Below, one piece after another: positions 33,881-43,029 of a stretch of DNA of 64,000 nt; the first letter of the stretch is position 1; each line of letters begins with the position of its first letter. The notes beneath the pieces are model-generated. The model was not told the DNA's origin. It searched no databases and was given only the letters and a program-made list of their open reading frames with translations. Location of the stretch: the NCBI GenBank assembly GCA_963663775.1, contig OY760624.1, positions 1,612,001 to 1,676,000 on the forward strand. The letters run 5' to 3'. The position numbers were made by a program, and so were the translations under genes. The DNA comes from G963663775 sp963663775. GTDB lineage: Bacteria > Bacillota > Clostridia > Oscillospirales > Butyricicoccaceae.

Positions 33881-34696
33881 TTGAAGCAATATCGTTTGGG
33901 TATTTTGGGCGCAGGAAACATGGGCGGTGCCATTGCCGCAGGTGCAGTGCAGGCAGGCATCTATCCGCCGCAGGAGATTTTGATGTTTAACCGCACGGCG
34001 GAAAAGCGGGCGGCACAGCAGGCGCAGGGTTATGCCGTAACGGACACAATGGAGGACACGTTTACCCAATGCGATTGGGTGATTTTGGGCATTAAACCGC
34101 AGAATTTTGGCGAAATTTTGCCGAAACTCGCCGCATGTGGCGTTACGGAAAAACCGCTGGTCATCTCCATTGCGGCAGGGGTGACCTTCCGTAAATTGGA
34201 ACAGGCACTGGGGGCGGATTGTCCGATGATTCGTGTCATGCCCAACACCCCACTGCTGCGCGGCAAGGGAGCATCGGCACTGGTCGGCAACGGTGCGGCG
34301 ACCCCGCAGCAGGTGGCGCAGGTGCAGAAATTGCTCGACAGCATGGGCATTACCGTGGTGTTTGACCGAGAAGATGCCCTCAACGATGTCATTCCGTACA
34401 ATGGATCGCTGCCCGCTTATGTCTATGCGTTCATTGATGCGATGGCAGAAAGTGCGGCGCAGCATGGCATTGCACGAGAGGAAGCCCTGCGGCTGATTTG
34501 CCAAACCTGTGTGGGTGCGGCGGAGATGGTGGCGGCAGGTACGCAGACCCCCGCCGAGCTGATTCGGGCGGTGTGCTCACCCGGCGGCACAACATTGGAA
34601 GCCGTAAAAGTGTTGGAAACACATGATTTTGCGGGGATTTTGGCGCAGGCGAGCGATGCATGTATCAAACGTGCCTATGAATTGGGCGCAGAGTAA
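33881..34696 (+). CDS. proC: Pyrroline-5-carboxylate reductase
   Basis: 271 residues from TTG 33881, with GGGGGAG seven bases upstream. NAD(P)-binding GAGNMGGAIAAG near the start; VILGIKPQN; the P5C reductase signature around AEMVAAGTQTPAELIRAVCSPGGTTLEAVKVLE. Catalyses the last step of proline synthesis. Monocistronic between its promoter and the next gene's own promoter. Confidence 0.95.
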   Translation: MKQYRLGILGAGNMGGAIAAGAVQAGIYPPQEILMFNRTAEKRAAQQAQGYAVTDTMEDTFTQCDWVILGIKPQNFGEILPKLAACGVTEKPLVISIAAGVTFRKLEQALGADCPMIRVMPNTPLLRGKGASALVGNGAATPQQVAQVQKLLDSMGITVVFDREDALNDVIPYNGSLPAYVYAFIDAMAESAAQHGIAREEALRLICQTCVGAAEMVAAGTQTPAELIRAVCSPGGTTLEAVKVLETHDFAGILAQASDACIKRAYELGAE

Positions 34697-34816
34697 GCGG
34701 CAGGGAATGCGCCCCGCATGGCACATTGGGGAAATCTCCATATTTGAAATGAATTTTTGAAAAAGTAGCAGGAAACGGACAAAAAATAAATAAAATATGA
34801 ATTTTTTGTGGGGCAA

Positions 34817-34846
34817 TTGACAAAACATGCTTCCCTGTGGTACAGT
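34817..34846 (+). promoter_or_regulatory. Promoter of Cys-rich membrane protein gene
   Basis: TTGACA (34817-34822), 18-bp spacer, TACAGT (34841-34846). The preceding 34700-34815 is AT-rich and holds no ORF with an RBS. Confidence 0.6.
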
Positions 34847-34904
34847 GTTGACAGTTGGTTTTTGAAAAACAATACGTGAGTCGAATATAAAGAGGTGTAC
34901 CGTT

Positions 34905-35303
34905 ATGAGCAATAAGAAAAAATGGAGTCTGGGTCTGTTGTTGACGGGTGCTGCCATTGGTGCAGGCGCAACGATTGCCGCAATCCTGCGGCAGAAGCAC
35001 CGTGAGCAGGTATACCACGAGGCAGAGCTCAAGGCGATGGACGAACTGGATGATATGATGGCGGAGGATGACTCTGCCTGCACCGAGTGCGAAGGCATGG
35101 ACGAGTGCGTGCCGTGCTGCAGCTGCGAGGACTGCGGGGACGAATGCCAGATTTCGATGACTGAAAACGGCATTCCCGCACAAGAAGCTGACCTTGACGA
35201 GGACGAAGATGAGGACGAACAACCCGTGCCCACGGCGGAAGCATTTTACGGAGAGGACACCTTGGCGGACACAGACGAACCCGAGATGCCGCTCAAGCCA
35301 TAG
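34905..35303 (+). CDS. Small membrane protein with Cys cluster and acidic tail, unknown
   Basis: 132 residues; RBS AGAGGTG at 34891-34897. N-terminal basic residues then one membrane segment (about 8-28, LGLLLTGAAIGAGATIAAIL). Next an acidic helix and a dense cluster of eight Cys in 23 residues (about 59-81, including ECVPCCSCEDC), then an Asp/Glu-rich tail (DLDEDEDEDE). The Cys cluster could bind metal or an Fe-S centre; the acidic tail could bind cations. No family recognised. Near, but not clearly co-transcribed with, the radical SAM gene that follows. Confidence 0.7.
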   Translation: MSNKKKWSLGLLLTGAAIGAGATIAAILRQKHREQVYHEAELKAMDELDDMMAEDDSACTECEGMDECVPCCSCEDCGDECQISMTENGIPAQEADLDEDEDEDEQPVPTAEAFYGEDTLADTDEPEMPLKP

Positions 35304-35378
35304 CATCCGCTTGGATTTTTTCGTCTAAATGGCACTTATTTGGTACGGATAACGAACAACATAAGGAGAATTTACAAC

Positions 35379-36251
35379 ATGATGCAATATGAAGGGCGTG
35401 TATTTCGTCCCCCCAGTGAAGCGTACAGCCTGATTGTGCAGGTGACGATTGGTTGCAGCCACAACCGCTGCACCTTTTGCGATATGTATAAAGAAAAAAA
35501 ATTCCGTGTGCGCAGCATCGAGGACGTGAAGGCGGATTTTGACGAGGCACGGCGGGAATATCGGCGTGTCAGCCGCATTTTCTTGGCAGACGGCGATGCG
35601 CTGATGTGTCGTGCGGCGCATATGGCAGAGATTTTGCGCTATATCAAGGAACTGTTCCCCGAGTGCGAACGGGTCACGAGCTATGGCTCTCCGGCATCGA
35701 TTTTGTGCAAAACACAGGAAGAATTGAATGAATTGCATGATTTGGGACTGGATATGATTTATCTGGGGCTGGAATCTGGTTCGGATGAAGTGCTGCGCCG
35801 TGTCAACAAGGGCGAAACCGCCGATGAAATCGTGCGTGCCGGACAAATGGTCAAAGCAGCGGGCATGAAGCTTTCGGTCACAGCCATTGCGGGCTTGGGC
35901 GGCGATGAACTGTCACAGGAGCACGCCATCGAAACGGGCAAGGCACTTTCCCGCATGAAACCGGACTATATCGGCTTGCTAACCCTGTTGTTTGAACTGG
36001 AAACGCCGCTGATGCGGGACTGGCAGGAAGGACGATTCCACCTGCTCGACCCTAAGGAAATTGCCGCAGAAACGTTGACCCTGCTGGAAAATTTGGACTG
36101 CGAGGGCTGCGTATTCCGTGCAAACCATGCGTCCAACTATGTCAATCTGGCGGGCACGCTCAACCAAGACCGTGCACAAATGATTGCCCGCCTGCGGGAA
36201 GCGTTGGACGGCAAGGTGAAATTTCGCAGCGAATCCTTCCGTGCACGATGA
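35379..36251 (+). CDS. Radical SAM protein (Elp3/NifB-like domain), unknown substrate
   Basis: 290 residues from ATG 35379 (AAGGAG ten bases upstream). Cluster-binding motif GCSHNRCTFCDMY, spaced CX4CX2C, near residue 26. Further core features: IFLADGDALM (GGDP-type region), YGSPASILCKT, IYLGLESGSDEVLRRVNKGET and AIAGLGGDELS. The domain fits the Elp3/MiaB superfamily core without a visible auxiliary cluster domain. Similar genes are widespread in clostridia and usually annotated only as radical SAM protein. Function unknown. Confidence 0.88.
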   Translation: MMQYEGRVFRPPSEAYSLIVQVTIGCSHNRCTFCDMYKEKKFRVRSIEDVKADFDEARREYRRVSRIFLADGDALMCRAAHMAEILRYIKELFPECERVTSYGSPASILCKTQEELNELHDLGLDMIYLGLESGSDEVLRRVNKGETADEIVRAGQMVKAAGMKLSVTAIAGLGGDELSQEHAIETGKALSRMKPDYIGLLTLLFELETPLMRDWQEGRFHLLDPKEIAAETLTLLENLDCEGCVFRANHASNYVNLAGTLNQDRAQMIARLREALDGKVKFRSESFRAR

Positions 36252-36350
36252 GAAAAGGCAAAAAAACACCCGTTTGATTTGTGCGGTTTCACAATCTTGT
36301 TAACAAAATGGTGTTTTTTTTGAGAATTTGCGCAACTGTCAAGTATTTTG

Positions 36351-36359
36351 TGCTATAAT
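36351..36359 (+). promoter_or_regulatory. Extended -10 promoter for PLC-like gene
   Basis: TGCTATAAT, the perfect extended -10 (core 36354-36359), without a good -35. Leader of about 115 bases contains a GC-rich hairpin before the RBS GGAGG. Confidence 0.55.
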
Positions 36360-36481
36360 AAAAGCACTAGCAGCAGCGGTCCTACACCCATCCCTCGCGG
36401 TTTTTCTTTTGCCGCGTATCGGACAAACCCAGAAAACAGACCCGTTGGTTTGCGGTTTTGGGTACTTTTTGGAGGAATACT

Positions 36482-37099
36482 ATGGATTCAATCTCGCACA
36501 CGCGCGTCGCGCGGATTCTGCTGGGCTACGTGGAAGAATCGTGCGGCGTCACATTTGACCAATCTGCTTTCTATTACGGCAATTTGAAGCCGGATTTGAC
36601 AGGAACCTATCTCACAAAACGCCATTATCCCTCGCTGATGTTCGACGAGGTGATGGAGAAAATCAGAGCGTTTGTAGACAGACATCCCCTTGCCGATGAA
36701 AATGGTCGTGAACTCAGCACAGATTTGGGCGAAATTTGCCACTATATTACAGACTTTTTCACATTTCCGCACAATGATGACATCTATGACCGCAATCTGC
36801 TCGCACACTACATCTATGAAAAACGCATCAGCTTCCGCATTGGTCGCCGTATTGACGAAGAAAAGTTCAGCCGTTGGGTGAGCCCTGTGATTCCGCCGTT
36901 CACCACCGAAAGCTTGGTGGAGCAAATCACACAGCTGCATCGTCAGTACATAACGACTACGCAGCGGCACTGCATTGCGAACGATATGGTGTATATTTGC
37001 AGAGCCTGCACCATGGTGATGCTGTCCATCATTAACATTGCCTACGTCGGTGAAGCATTGCCGGCAGCAACCGCTGCTGTGGCATCGGCAAGCGCATAA
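36482..37099 (+). CDS. Zinc-dependent phospholipase C-like protein
   Basis: 205 residues from ATG 36482 with GGAGG ten bases upstream. The conserved GEICHYITDFFTFPHND segment (about residues 83-99) carries the His/Asp residues that resemble the zinc-ligand region of bacterial phospholipase C (Zn_dep_PLPC). No signal peptide is visible, so it may be cytoplasmic with a different role. Two hydrophobic segments near the C-terminus (VMLSIINIAYVGEAL) may touch the membrane. Ends before a terminator. Confidence 0.7.
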   Translation: MDSISHTRVARILLGYVEESCGVTFDQSAFYYGNLKPDLTGTYLTKRHYPSLMFDEVMEKIRAFVDRHPLADENGRELSTDLGEICHYITDFFTFPHNDDIYDRNLLAHYIYEKRISFRIGRRIDEEKFSRWVSPVIPPFTTESLVEQITQLHRQYITTTQRHCIANDMVYICRACTMVMLSIINIAYVGEALPAATAAVASASA

Positions 37100-37113
37100 G
37101 AACAAAAGCAAAG

Positions 37114-37155
37114 GAGCGAAAAACGTGCCGGCATGTTTTTCGCTCTCTTTTTTTG
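37114..37155 (+). terminator. Terminator after PLC-like gene
   Basis: Eleven-bp stem GAGCGAAAAAC / GTTTTTCGCTC (37115-37125, 37136-37146) followed by TCTTTTTTTTG. Confidence 0.9.
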
Positions 37156-37301
37156 GGCTTTGCAAAAAAATGAGTGGTAATTTTTCAGAAATATGGTAAT
37201 ATTATAAATGGGTATGTTAACATGGCGGCAGACCCTGAAGTTGACGGTTTTACGGCAGAGATTGCCGAAAAAATGGTATGGTGTAAGAAGGAGTGGCAGA
37301 T

Positions 37302-38054
37302 ATGGCAAGATTCATCGGCGATGTGTTTTCCAAAACATTGGATTTAGATACGACCCTAACGGTTGTGACCCCGCGCAGAAATGCGGACTATGAAGCCTGC
37401 TACCGTGTCATTTATTTGCTGCATGGGTTGTCCGATAATTACAACAGCTGGCGGCATAACACGCAGATTTCCATGCTGGCGGACAAATATCAGCTGGTGT
37501 TTGTGATGCCGGAAGTCGCACGCAGCTTTTATATCGATATGAAATATGGACCTCGCTATTTTACCTATGTGTCGGAGGAATTGCCGAAAATTTGCCGCAA
37601 TTTGTTCAATATTTGTCCGGAACGGGAAAAAACGGGCGTATTTGGGCTGTCCATGGGCGGATATGGTGCATTGCAGTGTGCTCTGCGCCGCCCCGATGTG
37701 TTTGGCATGTGCGGTGCATTTTCAGCGCTCACCGATGTGAATATGCTGCTGCATGCGGCAGGGCCGGGCAATCCGGAGGTGCAGGCGGTGTTTGGGCTGG
37801 AGTATGAAACCGGACCCGAGCACGATTTGCAGAAGATGATTGCCGAAGCGGCGGCAAGCCCGCACCGTGTGCGCTATTTTGCGTCCGCAGGCACGGAGGA
37901 TTATACCTTGGAGATGAACCGCAGCTTCCGTGACCAAATGCAGGGCGCAGGCATGGATTACCAATATGCGGAGTTTGCAGGCGGACACGATTGGTATTTT
38001 TGGAACAGCTCCATTCACAAGGCACTGGAAGTGCTGCTGGGTGATGGTCAATAA
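37302..38054 (+). CDS. Esterase, esterase-D / tributyrin-esterase type
   Basis: 250 residues from ATG 37302 (AAGGAG eight bases upstream). Alpha/beta-hydrolase features: YLLHGLSDNYNSW (oxyanion HG), nucleophile Ser in GLSMGGYGAL, and GGHDWYFWNSSI carrying the catalytic His. No signal peptide, so cytoplasmic. Resembles S-formylglutathione hydrolase/EstA-type esterases acting on short acyl esters. Physiological substrate unknown. Confidence 0.88.
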   Translation: MARFIGDVFSKTLDLDTTLTVVTPRRNADYEACYRVIYLLHGLSDNYNSWRHNTQISMLADKYQLVFVMPEVARSFYIDMKYGPRYFTYVSEELPKICRNLFNICPEREKTGVFGLSMGGYGALQCALRRPDVFGMCGAFSALTDVNMLLHAAGPGNPEVQAVFGLEYETGPEHDLQKMIAEAAASPHRVRYFASAGTEDYTLEMNRSFRDQMQGAGMDYQYAEFAGGHDWYFWNSSIHKALEVLLGDGQ

Positions 38055-38093
38055 AAAAACCCCCTCTGTTGATTGCAGCAGAGGGGGTTTTTT
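38053..38093. terminator. Bidirectional terminator between esterase and queH
   Basis: AAAAAAACCCCCTCTG / CAGAGGGGGTTTTTT hairpin; T-runs on both strands. Overlaps the last bases of queH. Confidence 0.95.
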
Positions 38094-38649
38094 AGGTTTC
38101 TGCGGTGTTTTTGGGTTTCTTTTTGCGCTTTTTGTAGCGGTCTTCTTCGCTGAAAATGCAGCCGCAATATTTTTGCATATACAGCTCCAGTGCACGTGCT
38201 TCGTCCTGTCCTTCTCGGAAAAAGGGACGGAAATCTCGATATAAAAAGGAAACGCCATGGATTTTTGCCTGCTCTTCCCCAATTTCACGAAGCCGCTCTT
38301 GATTTTGATACGGGCTGACGAGCAGCGTGGTGGAAAAGCTGTCAAATCCGTGTGCAGCGGCATAGTGTGCGGTAAATGCCAGACGAGAGGTGTAGCAAAA
38401 ATCACAGCGCCGGTCATAGGATTCGATGCCGTCTAAAAAGGCACGCAAACCATATTCTCCCTGCACCTCCAACGCCAGACCGATGGAGCGTGCATAGTCC
38501 ACAAGGGTGTTTTTGCGCTGTTTGTATTCTGTGGTGGGGTGAATGTTGGGATTATACCACAGTGCGGTTGGCTCGATGTCCTCGGCACGCAGCTGTTTGA
38601 CACATTGGATGGCGCAGGGGGCACAGCAGGTGTGCAGCAGGGTGTTCAT
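38092..38649 (-). CDS. queH: Epoxyqueuosine reductase QueH
   Basis: 185 residues. All QueH landmarks: LLHTCCAPC (Cys8, Cys9, Cys12), YDRRCDFCYTSRL, FSTTLLVSPYQNQ and YMQKYCGCIFSEEDRY. These Cys residues bind an Fe-S cluster and a second metal. QueH reduces epoxyqueuosine to queuosine in tRNA, the last step of queuosine synthesis. Complements the preQ1-controlled salvage genes at 12730-14179. Upstream of the stop it has a Lys-rich tail. Confidence 0.95.
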   Translation of the reverse strand: MNTLLHTCCAPCAIQCVKQLRAEDIEPTALWYNPNIHPTTEYKQRKNTLVDYARSIGLALEVQGEYGLRAFLDGIESYDRRCDFCYTSRLAFTAHYAAAHGFDSFSTTLLVSPYQNQERLREIGEEQAKIHGVSFLYRDFRPFFREGQDEARALELYMQKYCGCIFSEEDRYKKRKKKPKNTAET

Positions 38650-38691
38650 GAAAAATCGTCAGCTCCTTTGATTTGAAAGATTACATTTTGT

Positions 38692-41600
38692 TTAAGAAAT
38701 ATAGGTTGATAGCGTTTTGTATAGCAATGGCGGATTGATGGGTTTGGCGAGGTGTCCGTCCATCCCTGCCGCCATGGCATCGCAAATGTCTTGGTCAAAT
38801 GCGTTTGCCGTCATGGCGATGATGGGGATGGCGTGCGCATCGGCGTGCACACTGGCACGGATTTCTCGTGTTGCGGTTAAGCCATCCATTTGCGGCATGC
38901 GAATGTCCATGAGGATAACGCTATAATACTGCGGAGGAGAATTTTGGAACAATTCCAAGGCAGACGCTCCGTTTTTTGCACGGTCTATCTCAAAACCGAC
39001 ACTTTTCAGCAATTTCATAGCGATTTCTGCATTGAGCGGATGGTCTTCTGCAAGCAACAGGCGATGCCCTGTAAAATCATAGGCATAGGCAAGCTGCGGT
39101 GGCTCTGATGGGCGTACGCAGGTGATGTGCGGCTGGGCGAGGGGCAGGTTGAGCACCACACGGAAGGTTGTGCCGTGTCCCAATGCACTTTCCACCGCAA
39201 TCGTGCCATCCATCAGGGACACCAGATTGTGCACAATGGCAAGCCCCAAACCCGTGCCGTTGTAATGAGAGGTTTTGTCGGAATGCTCCTGCGCAAAGGG
39301 TTCAAACAAGTGCGGCAGGAAGGCTTCGCTCATGCCAATGCCGGTATCTCGCACGGTAAACCGTACCGTAATGATAGGTTCTTTTTCTGCGATTTGCTCC
39401 ATATGCAGCTCGATTTGACCGCCTTTTTCCGTGAATTTCATTGCATTGGATAGCAAATTGAGAAAAATCTGATGAAAGCGCAGCTTGTCCAGCAGCACGG
39501 TTTTTTCCGCCACATCATCGGTATCATAGACCAGAGAAACGCCCTTGTGTTCGCATTGCGGGCGAATGATGGTGTTCAGCGTATCTTCAAGGGACGCCAT
39601 CGCATAGGGGTCGGGGTGCAGCTCGATTTTTTGGCTTTCAATTTTTGACATATCCAGAATATCGTTGATGAGCCCCAACAAATATTCCGCCGAATCGTGC
39701 ACCTTGGACAAATAACAGTGTGCCACCGTGTCGGTACTTTCCTGCAGACCCAGATAAGACATGCCGAGAATGGCGTTCATCGGCGTGCGGATTTCATGGC
39801 TCATGCGGGAGAGAAAATCGCTTTTGGCGGCATTTGCATGAATTGCCACATCCAAAGCATGCTGCAACATCCGATTTTTGGACTGTTCTGCCTCATAAAT
39901 GTCCGTAATGTCATGGCAGGTGCAGCAAATGAGCGAATTGGAATGCTCCATATAGGAATACGACAGCTTTTTGCGGCGAATAGCACCTGTGAGGTCACGC
40001 ACAGAATAGGTCAGGCAATAGGGGCTTTCTGTACGCAGCTGTGCCAAAACAGCGGGCAGGGTGATTTTTTGCAGAAATTCTTCACTGTCCCCGCCGACAT
40101 AGTGCCGCCGCACATGCCGTTCCAGATTTTCGGGCGAGAAAAAGTGCGACGAATAGGGCGTTTCAGAGGTGGTAGAGGACAGGGAAGACTCCTTGCCGTT
40201 GAAAATACGCAGGCTGCTGTCGGTGCAGTCAATCAGCAGAATAAAGTCATAATCATTGCCCACAACGGTGTGCAGCAGGGTTTCAATGGTCATTTTGTCA
40301 TCAATATCGGTGAAACGCAAAATGGCTTCGGCATCGCCGGTGTTGGGGTTTTTGGTGATGGTTGCGCAGACCGAAAGCCATTTGGCGGAGGTGTCGTCAA
40401 AGCGAAACCGACAATCCATCGACACCGTGATGTTGCCGAGGGCATATTGCGCAATCAAGCTTTCCCGATTGAACAAGGAGCAGAATTTGGAATGCTCCGA
40501 CAGACTGCACAGCCGCAGATACAGCATTTCAAATAAGGATTGTGCCGTGCGCGGCAAGGCACCGAAAAAGGGGCTGAAGCCCTCGATGCAGGTGTTTTGG
40601 GTGAGATTGACATGCACCACTGAAACCACGTCGGCATACAGCGCCGTAATGCTGTGCAGCTTGGCACGATAGCGGTTTTTCGCCTCCACCAAAGAGGTGA
40701 TGTCCAGCGCAGAGCCGATGATTTTAATGGGTTCGTTGGCATCATTGCACACGGCGGTGGAAACGATTTTGGCGTGCCAATACTGTTCCGTGTGCGGTTT
40801 GCGCAGACGAATGACGCCTGTAGAGGATTTTTCGCCTGCCTGCACCCGCTCAAACAGCCGCATGAAGTGCGCCTTGTCCTCGGGATGGATGCTGTCCGAG
40901 TCCCGCACTGATTCCGGAAAATTCTCCAAAAGCTGCGGGTCATCAAAAATATTGCGGGATTGGTTTTGAAAAGCGATGCGCCGAGCTGCAATGTCATAGG
41001 TCCAGAACACCAAACCGGTTTGCTCGATGGAAATACTGATGGTGTGGCGGCTCAGCTCCAATTGGTCTTGCGTGCGCTTCATATCATCAATGTCGGTAAA
41101 AAATGCATAAAAAATGTGCTTTTCGCCACGTTGTTCCACATAATTGGCACGGATATTCACCCAGCGATATTCTGTTTTGCTGCAAAGTATGCGCAGGGTG
41201 TGCGCCATCGGCTGTTTTTGGGCAATGGCAAGGCGCATGGATTGCATTAGCTCGGACCAGTCCTCGGGATGTACGCCCCGCTGTACCATTTCGGGGGTAT
41301 AGACGCTTGGGGTGGTCAAATGCAGCATTTTTAGAAAGCCTTCGTTTAGGAACATCGGCAGGATAGACGTTTCATCGGTTTCCAAAATGCCAACGCCGCC
41401 CGGCAGGCGGTCCATCAAATGGGTCATAAATTGGTCCCGTTCTTGAAAGTCCAGCAGCAGCTTTTTGCTCTGCCTGCGGTCGAGTGACAGCAGCAGCAAT
41501 GCCAGCATGAGGATGGAATATGCCAGAAGAATCAGTGCAAATTGCGGGTTGATGGGCAAAAAGAGGTGTTTGTCCGCCAATTCGGCTAAGGAGGGGAGGG

Positions 41601-41709
41601 CTTCGCCTGCGGCACTGGCAGACGGCGTGGTTTGCAAAAGATACGAAAAAACAAAAAAAGACGCAAAAAGCATCTTCGATGGAGAAAACACATGCAAAAA
41701 ACGCTTCAT
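38692..41709 (-). CDS. Membrane hybrid sensor histidine kinase with PAS domains and receiver
   Basis: 1005 residues from ATG 41709 (AAGGAGG about ten bases upstream; TTG 41730 overlaps the RBS). N-terminal signal/membrane segment (about 12-33), a second membrane segment (about 57-77), several PAS-like sensor domains (about 90-610), HisKA with phospho-His in SRMSHEIRTPMNAILG, HATPase_c with N-box NLLSNAMKFTEKGG, G1 DTGIGMS and G2 GTGLGLAIVHN, and a C-terminal receiver (LLAEDHPLN; phospho-Asp in VILMDIRMPQMDG; Lys in LAKPI). A phosphorelay sensor with no HPt or output regulator adjacent. Signal unknown. Confidence 0.93.
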   Translation of the reverse strand: MKRFLHVFSPSKMLFASFFVFSYLLQTTPSASAAGEALPSLAELADKHLFLPINPQFALILLAYSILMLALLLLSLDRRQSKKLLLDFQERDQFMTHLMDRLPGGVGILETDETSILPMFLNEGFLKMLHLTTPSVYTPEMVQRGVHPEDWSELMQSMRLAIAQKQPMAHTLRILCSKTEYRWVNIRANYVEQRGEKHIFYAFFTDIDDMKRTQDQLELSRHTISISIEQTGLVFWTYDIAARRIAFQNQSRNIFDDPQLLENFPESVRDSDSIHPEDKAHFMRLFERVQAGEKSSTGVIRLRKPHTEQYWHAKIVSTAVCNDANEPIKIIGSALDITSLVEAKNRYRAKLHSITALYADVVSVVHVNLTQNTCIEGFSPFFGALPRTAQSLFEMLYLRLCSLSEHSKFCSLFNRESLIAQYALGNITVSMDCRFRFDDTSAKWLSVCATITKNPNTGDAEAILRFTDIDDKMTIETLLHTVVGNDYDFILLIDCTDSSLRIFNGKESSLSSTTSETPYSSHFFSPENLERHVRRHYVGGDSEEFLQKITLPAVLAQLRTESPYCLTYSVRDLTGAIRRKKLSYSYMEHSNSLICCTCHDITDIYEAEQSKNRMLQHALDVAIHANAAKSDFLSRMSHEIRTPMNAILGMSYLGLQESTDTVAHCYLSKVHDSAEYLLGLINDILDMSKIESQKIELHPDPYAMASLEDTLNTIIRPQCEHKGVSLVYDTDDVAEKTVLLDKLRFHQIFLNLLSNAMKFTEKGGQIELHMEQIAEKEPIITVRFTVRDTGIGMSEAFLPHLFEPFAQEHSDKTSHYNGTGLGLAIVHNLVSLMDGTIAVESALGHGTTFRVVLNLPLAQPHITCVRPSEPPQLAYAYDFTGHRLLLAEDHPLNAEIAMKLLKSVGFEIDRAKNGASALELFQNSPPQYYSVILMDIRMPQMDGLTATREIRASVHADAHAIPIIAMTANAFDQDICDAMAAGMDGHLAKPINPPLLYKTLSTYIS

Positions 41710-41843
41710 CCGAGAGAAAACCTCCTTCAATACTGGCGGATTATCATCAACAAAACGTGGAGTGGGCAGGACTTATCTCATTTATTGTAGCACACTGCCC
41801 ATAGAAATACAATTTTTTTCGCACAAACACAGCGGTATGTATG

Positions 41844-41874
41844 AAAAAAGGACTGCCCAATGGACAGTCCTTTT
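41844..41874 (-). terminator. Terminator after rpsR
   Basis: AAAGGACTG / CAGTCCTTT stem with flanking A/T runs; on the minus strand followed by TTTTT. Confidence 0.85.
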
Positions 41875-41886
41875 CAAAGCATCGAA

Positions 41887-42156
41887 TTATTCTGCGGTAA
41901 ACGGCAGGAAAGCGATGTGACGAGCGCGCTTAATCGCCTCTGTCAGCTGACGCTGATGTGCTGCACAGGTGCCGGTCATACGGCGGGGCAGAATCTTGCC
42001 GCGCTCAGATGTAAATCTCTTGAGCTTTGCGACATCCTTATAATCGATAGAATCAACCTTATCTACGCAGAAATTGCAAACCTTTCTGCGACGACGACCA
42101 CCGCCGCGACGATCGCCACGGTCCGGACGGCCGGTATATTCCTTCTTTTCTTCCAT
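41887..42156 (-). CDS. rpsR: 30S ribosomal protein S18
   Basis: 89 residues from ATG 42156; the TTG 42165 is inside the spacer after AAGGAGG. Basic N-terminus, then the S18 core: VCNFCVDKVDSIDYKDVAKLKRFTSERGKILPRR and TGTCAAHQRQLTEAIKRARHIAFLPF. The CNFC and TGTC Cys residues suggest the zinc-binding form. Third gene of the rpsF-ssb-rpsR operon. Confidence 0.98.
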   Translation of the reverse strand: MEEKKEYTGRPDRGDRRGGGRRRRKVCNFCVDKVDSIDYKDVAKLKRFTSERGKILPRRMTGTCAAHQRQLTEAIKRARHIAFLPFTAE

Positions 42157-42188
42157 GTCAGACAACCTCCTTTTTTCGGGTTTTGTGG

Positions 42189-42659
42189 TTAAAACGGAAC
42201 ATCGCTGTCATCGTCATCCAGCTCGCTGAAATCCGAATCGCCGGTGGGTAAATCAAAGCTGGGCGGCGGTGTTTGTGCACCGCTGGACGCCGGACGAGCC
42301 TGTGAAGCACCGCCGCCGCTGTTGTAGCTGTCGCGGGCCTTTTTGGTTTCGCCGAACGAAATCTCGTCTGCATTGACTTCTACCGAAATACGCTTGTTGC
42401 CGTTTTTGTCTTCCCAGTTGCGGGACTGGATGCGTCCTACCACAATCGCCATGGAACCCTTTGTGAACCATTGCACAACGAATTCCGCCTGCTTGCCCCA
42501 GGCAACGCAATCGACAAAGTCGGTTTCACGCTCGCCGTTGGCATTTTTGCGGCCACGGTCAATCGCCAAAGAGAACGAACAGACCGCCAGATTGGATTGG
42601 GTGTGGCGCAGTTCCGGGTCACGTGTGAGGCGACCCATTAGGATAGCTTTATTGAGCAT
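42189..42659 (-). CDS. ssb: Single-stranded DNA-binding protein
   Basis: 156 residues. OB-fold start MLNKAILMGRLTRDPELRHTQ, then FSLAIDR, FVDCVAWGKQAEFV, KGSMAIVVGRIQSRNW. Gly/Ser/Pro-rich linker and the acidic C-terminal tip DDDSDVPF that recruits partner proteins. Sits between rpsF and rpsR, as in most Firmicutes, supplying SSB for replication and repair. Confidence 0.98.
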   Translation of the reverse strand: MLNKAILMGRLTRDPELRHTQSNLAVCSFSLAIDRGRKNANGERETDFVDCVAWGKQAEFVVQWFTKGSMAIVVGRIQSRNWEDKNGNKRISVEVNADEISFGETKKARDSYNSGGGASQARPASSGAQTPPPSFDLPTGDSDFSELDDDDSDVPF

Positions 42660-42674
42660 TTTCCTTCACCAGCC

Positions 42675-42968
42675 TTAGTCTAGGGAAATAATCAGGGAAC
42701 GCATCAGACCATCGGTAATCTTATAGACACGGTCCAGCTCTGCCGGGAAATCCGGAGCAGATGTGAACTCTACACGAGTGTAGTAGCCTTCGGTCAAGTC
42801 GTTGATGGGATATGCGAAATGACGCTTGCCCCAGTCATCCACTGTTTCGATTGTACCGTTCGCTTCGATGAGCGCCTTGAACTTGTCCACAACAGAAGTC
42901 ATTGCTTCCTCGCCGATTGTGGGGTTGACAATGAAAATTGTCTCATATTTACCTGTGATTTTAGCCAT
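42675..42968 (-). CDS. rpsF: 30S ribosomal protein S6
   Basis: 97 residues from ATG 42968 with AAGGAGG upstream; longer ORF starts lie in the promoter region. S6 features: KYETIFIVNPTIGEEAM, WGKRHFAYPINDLTEGYYTRVEF and a short C-terminus. Pairs with S18 on the 30S platform. First gene of the operon, promoter at 43030-43057. Confidence 0.98.
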   Translation of the reverse strand: MAKITGKYETIFIVNPTIGEEAMTSVVDKFKALIEANGTIETVDDWGKRHFAYPINDLTEGYYTRVEFTSAPDFPAELDRVYKITDGLMRSLIISLD

Positions 42969-43029
42969 GCTTTTAGCACCTCCTTTTGGACTTTGGCCCA
43001 TACCATCGTATGAGCAAGGATACTTATAT

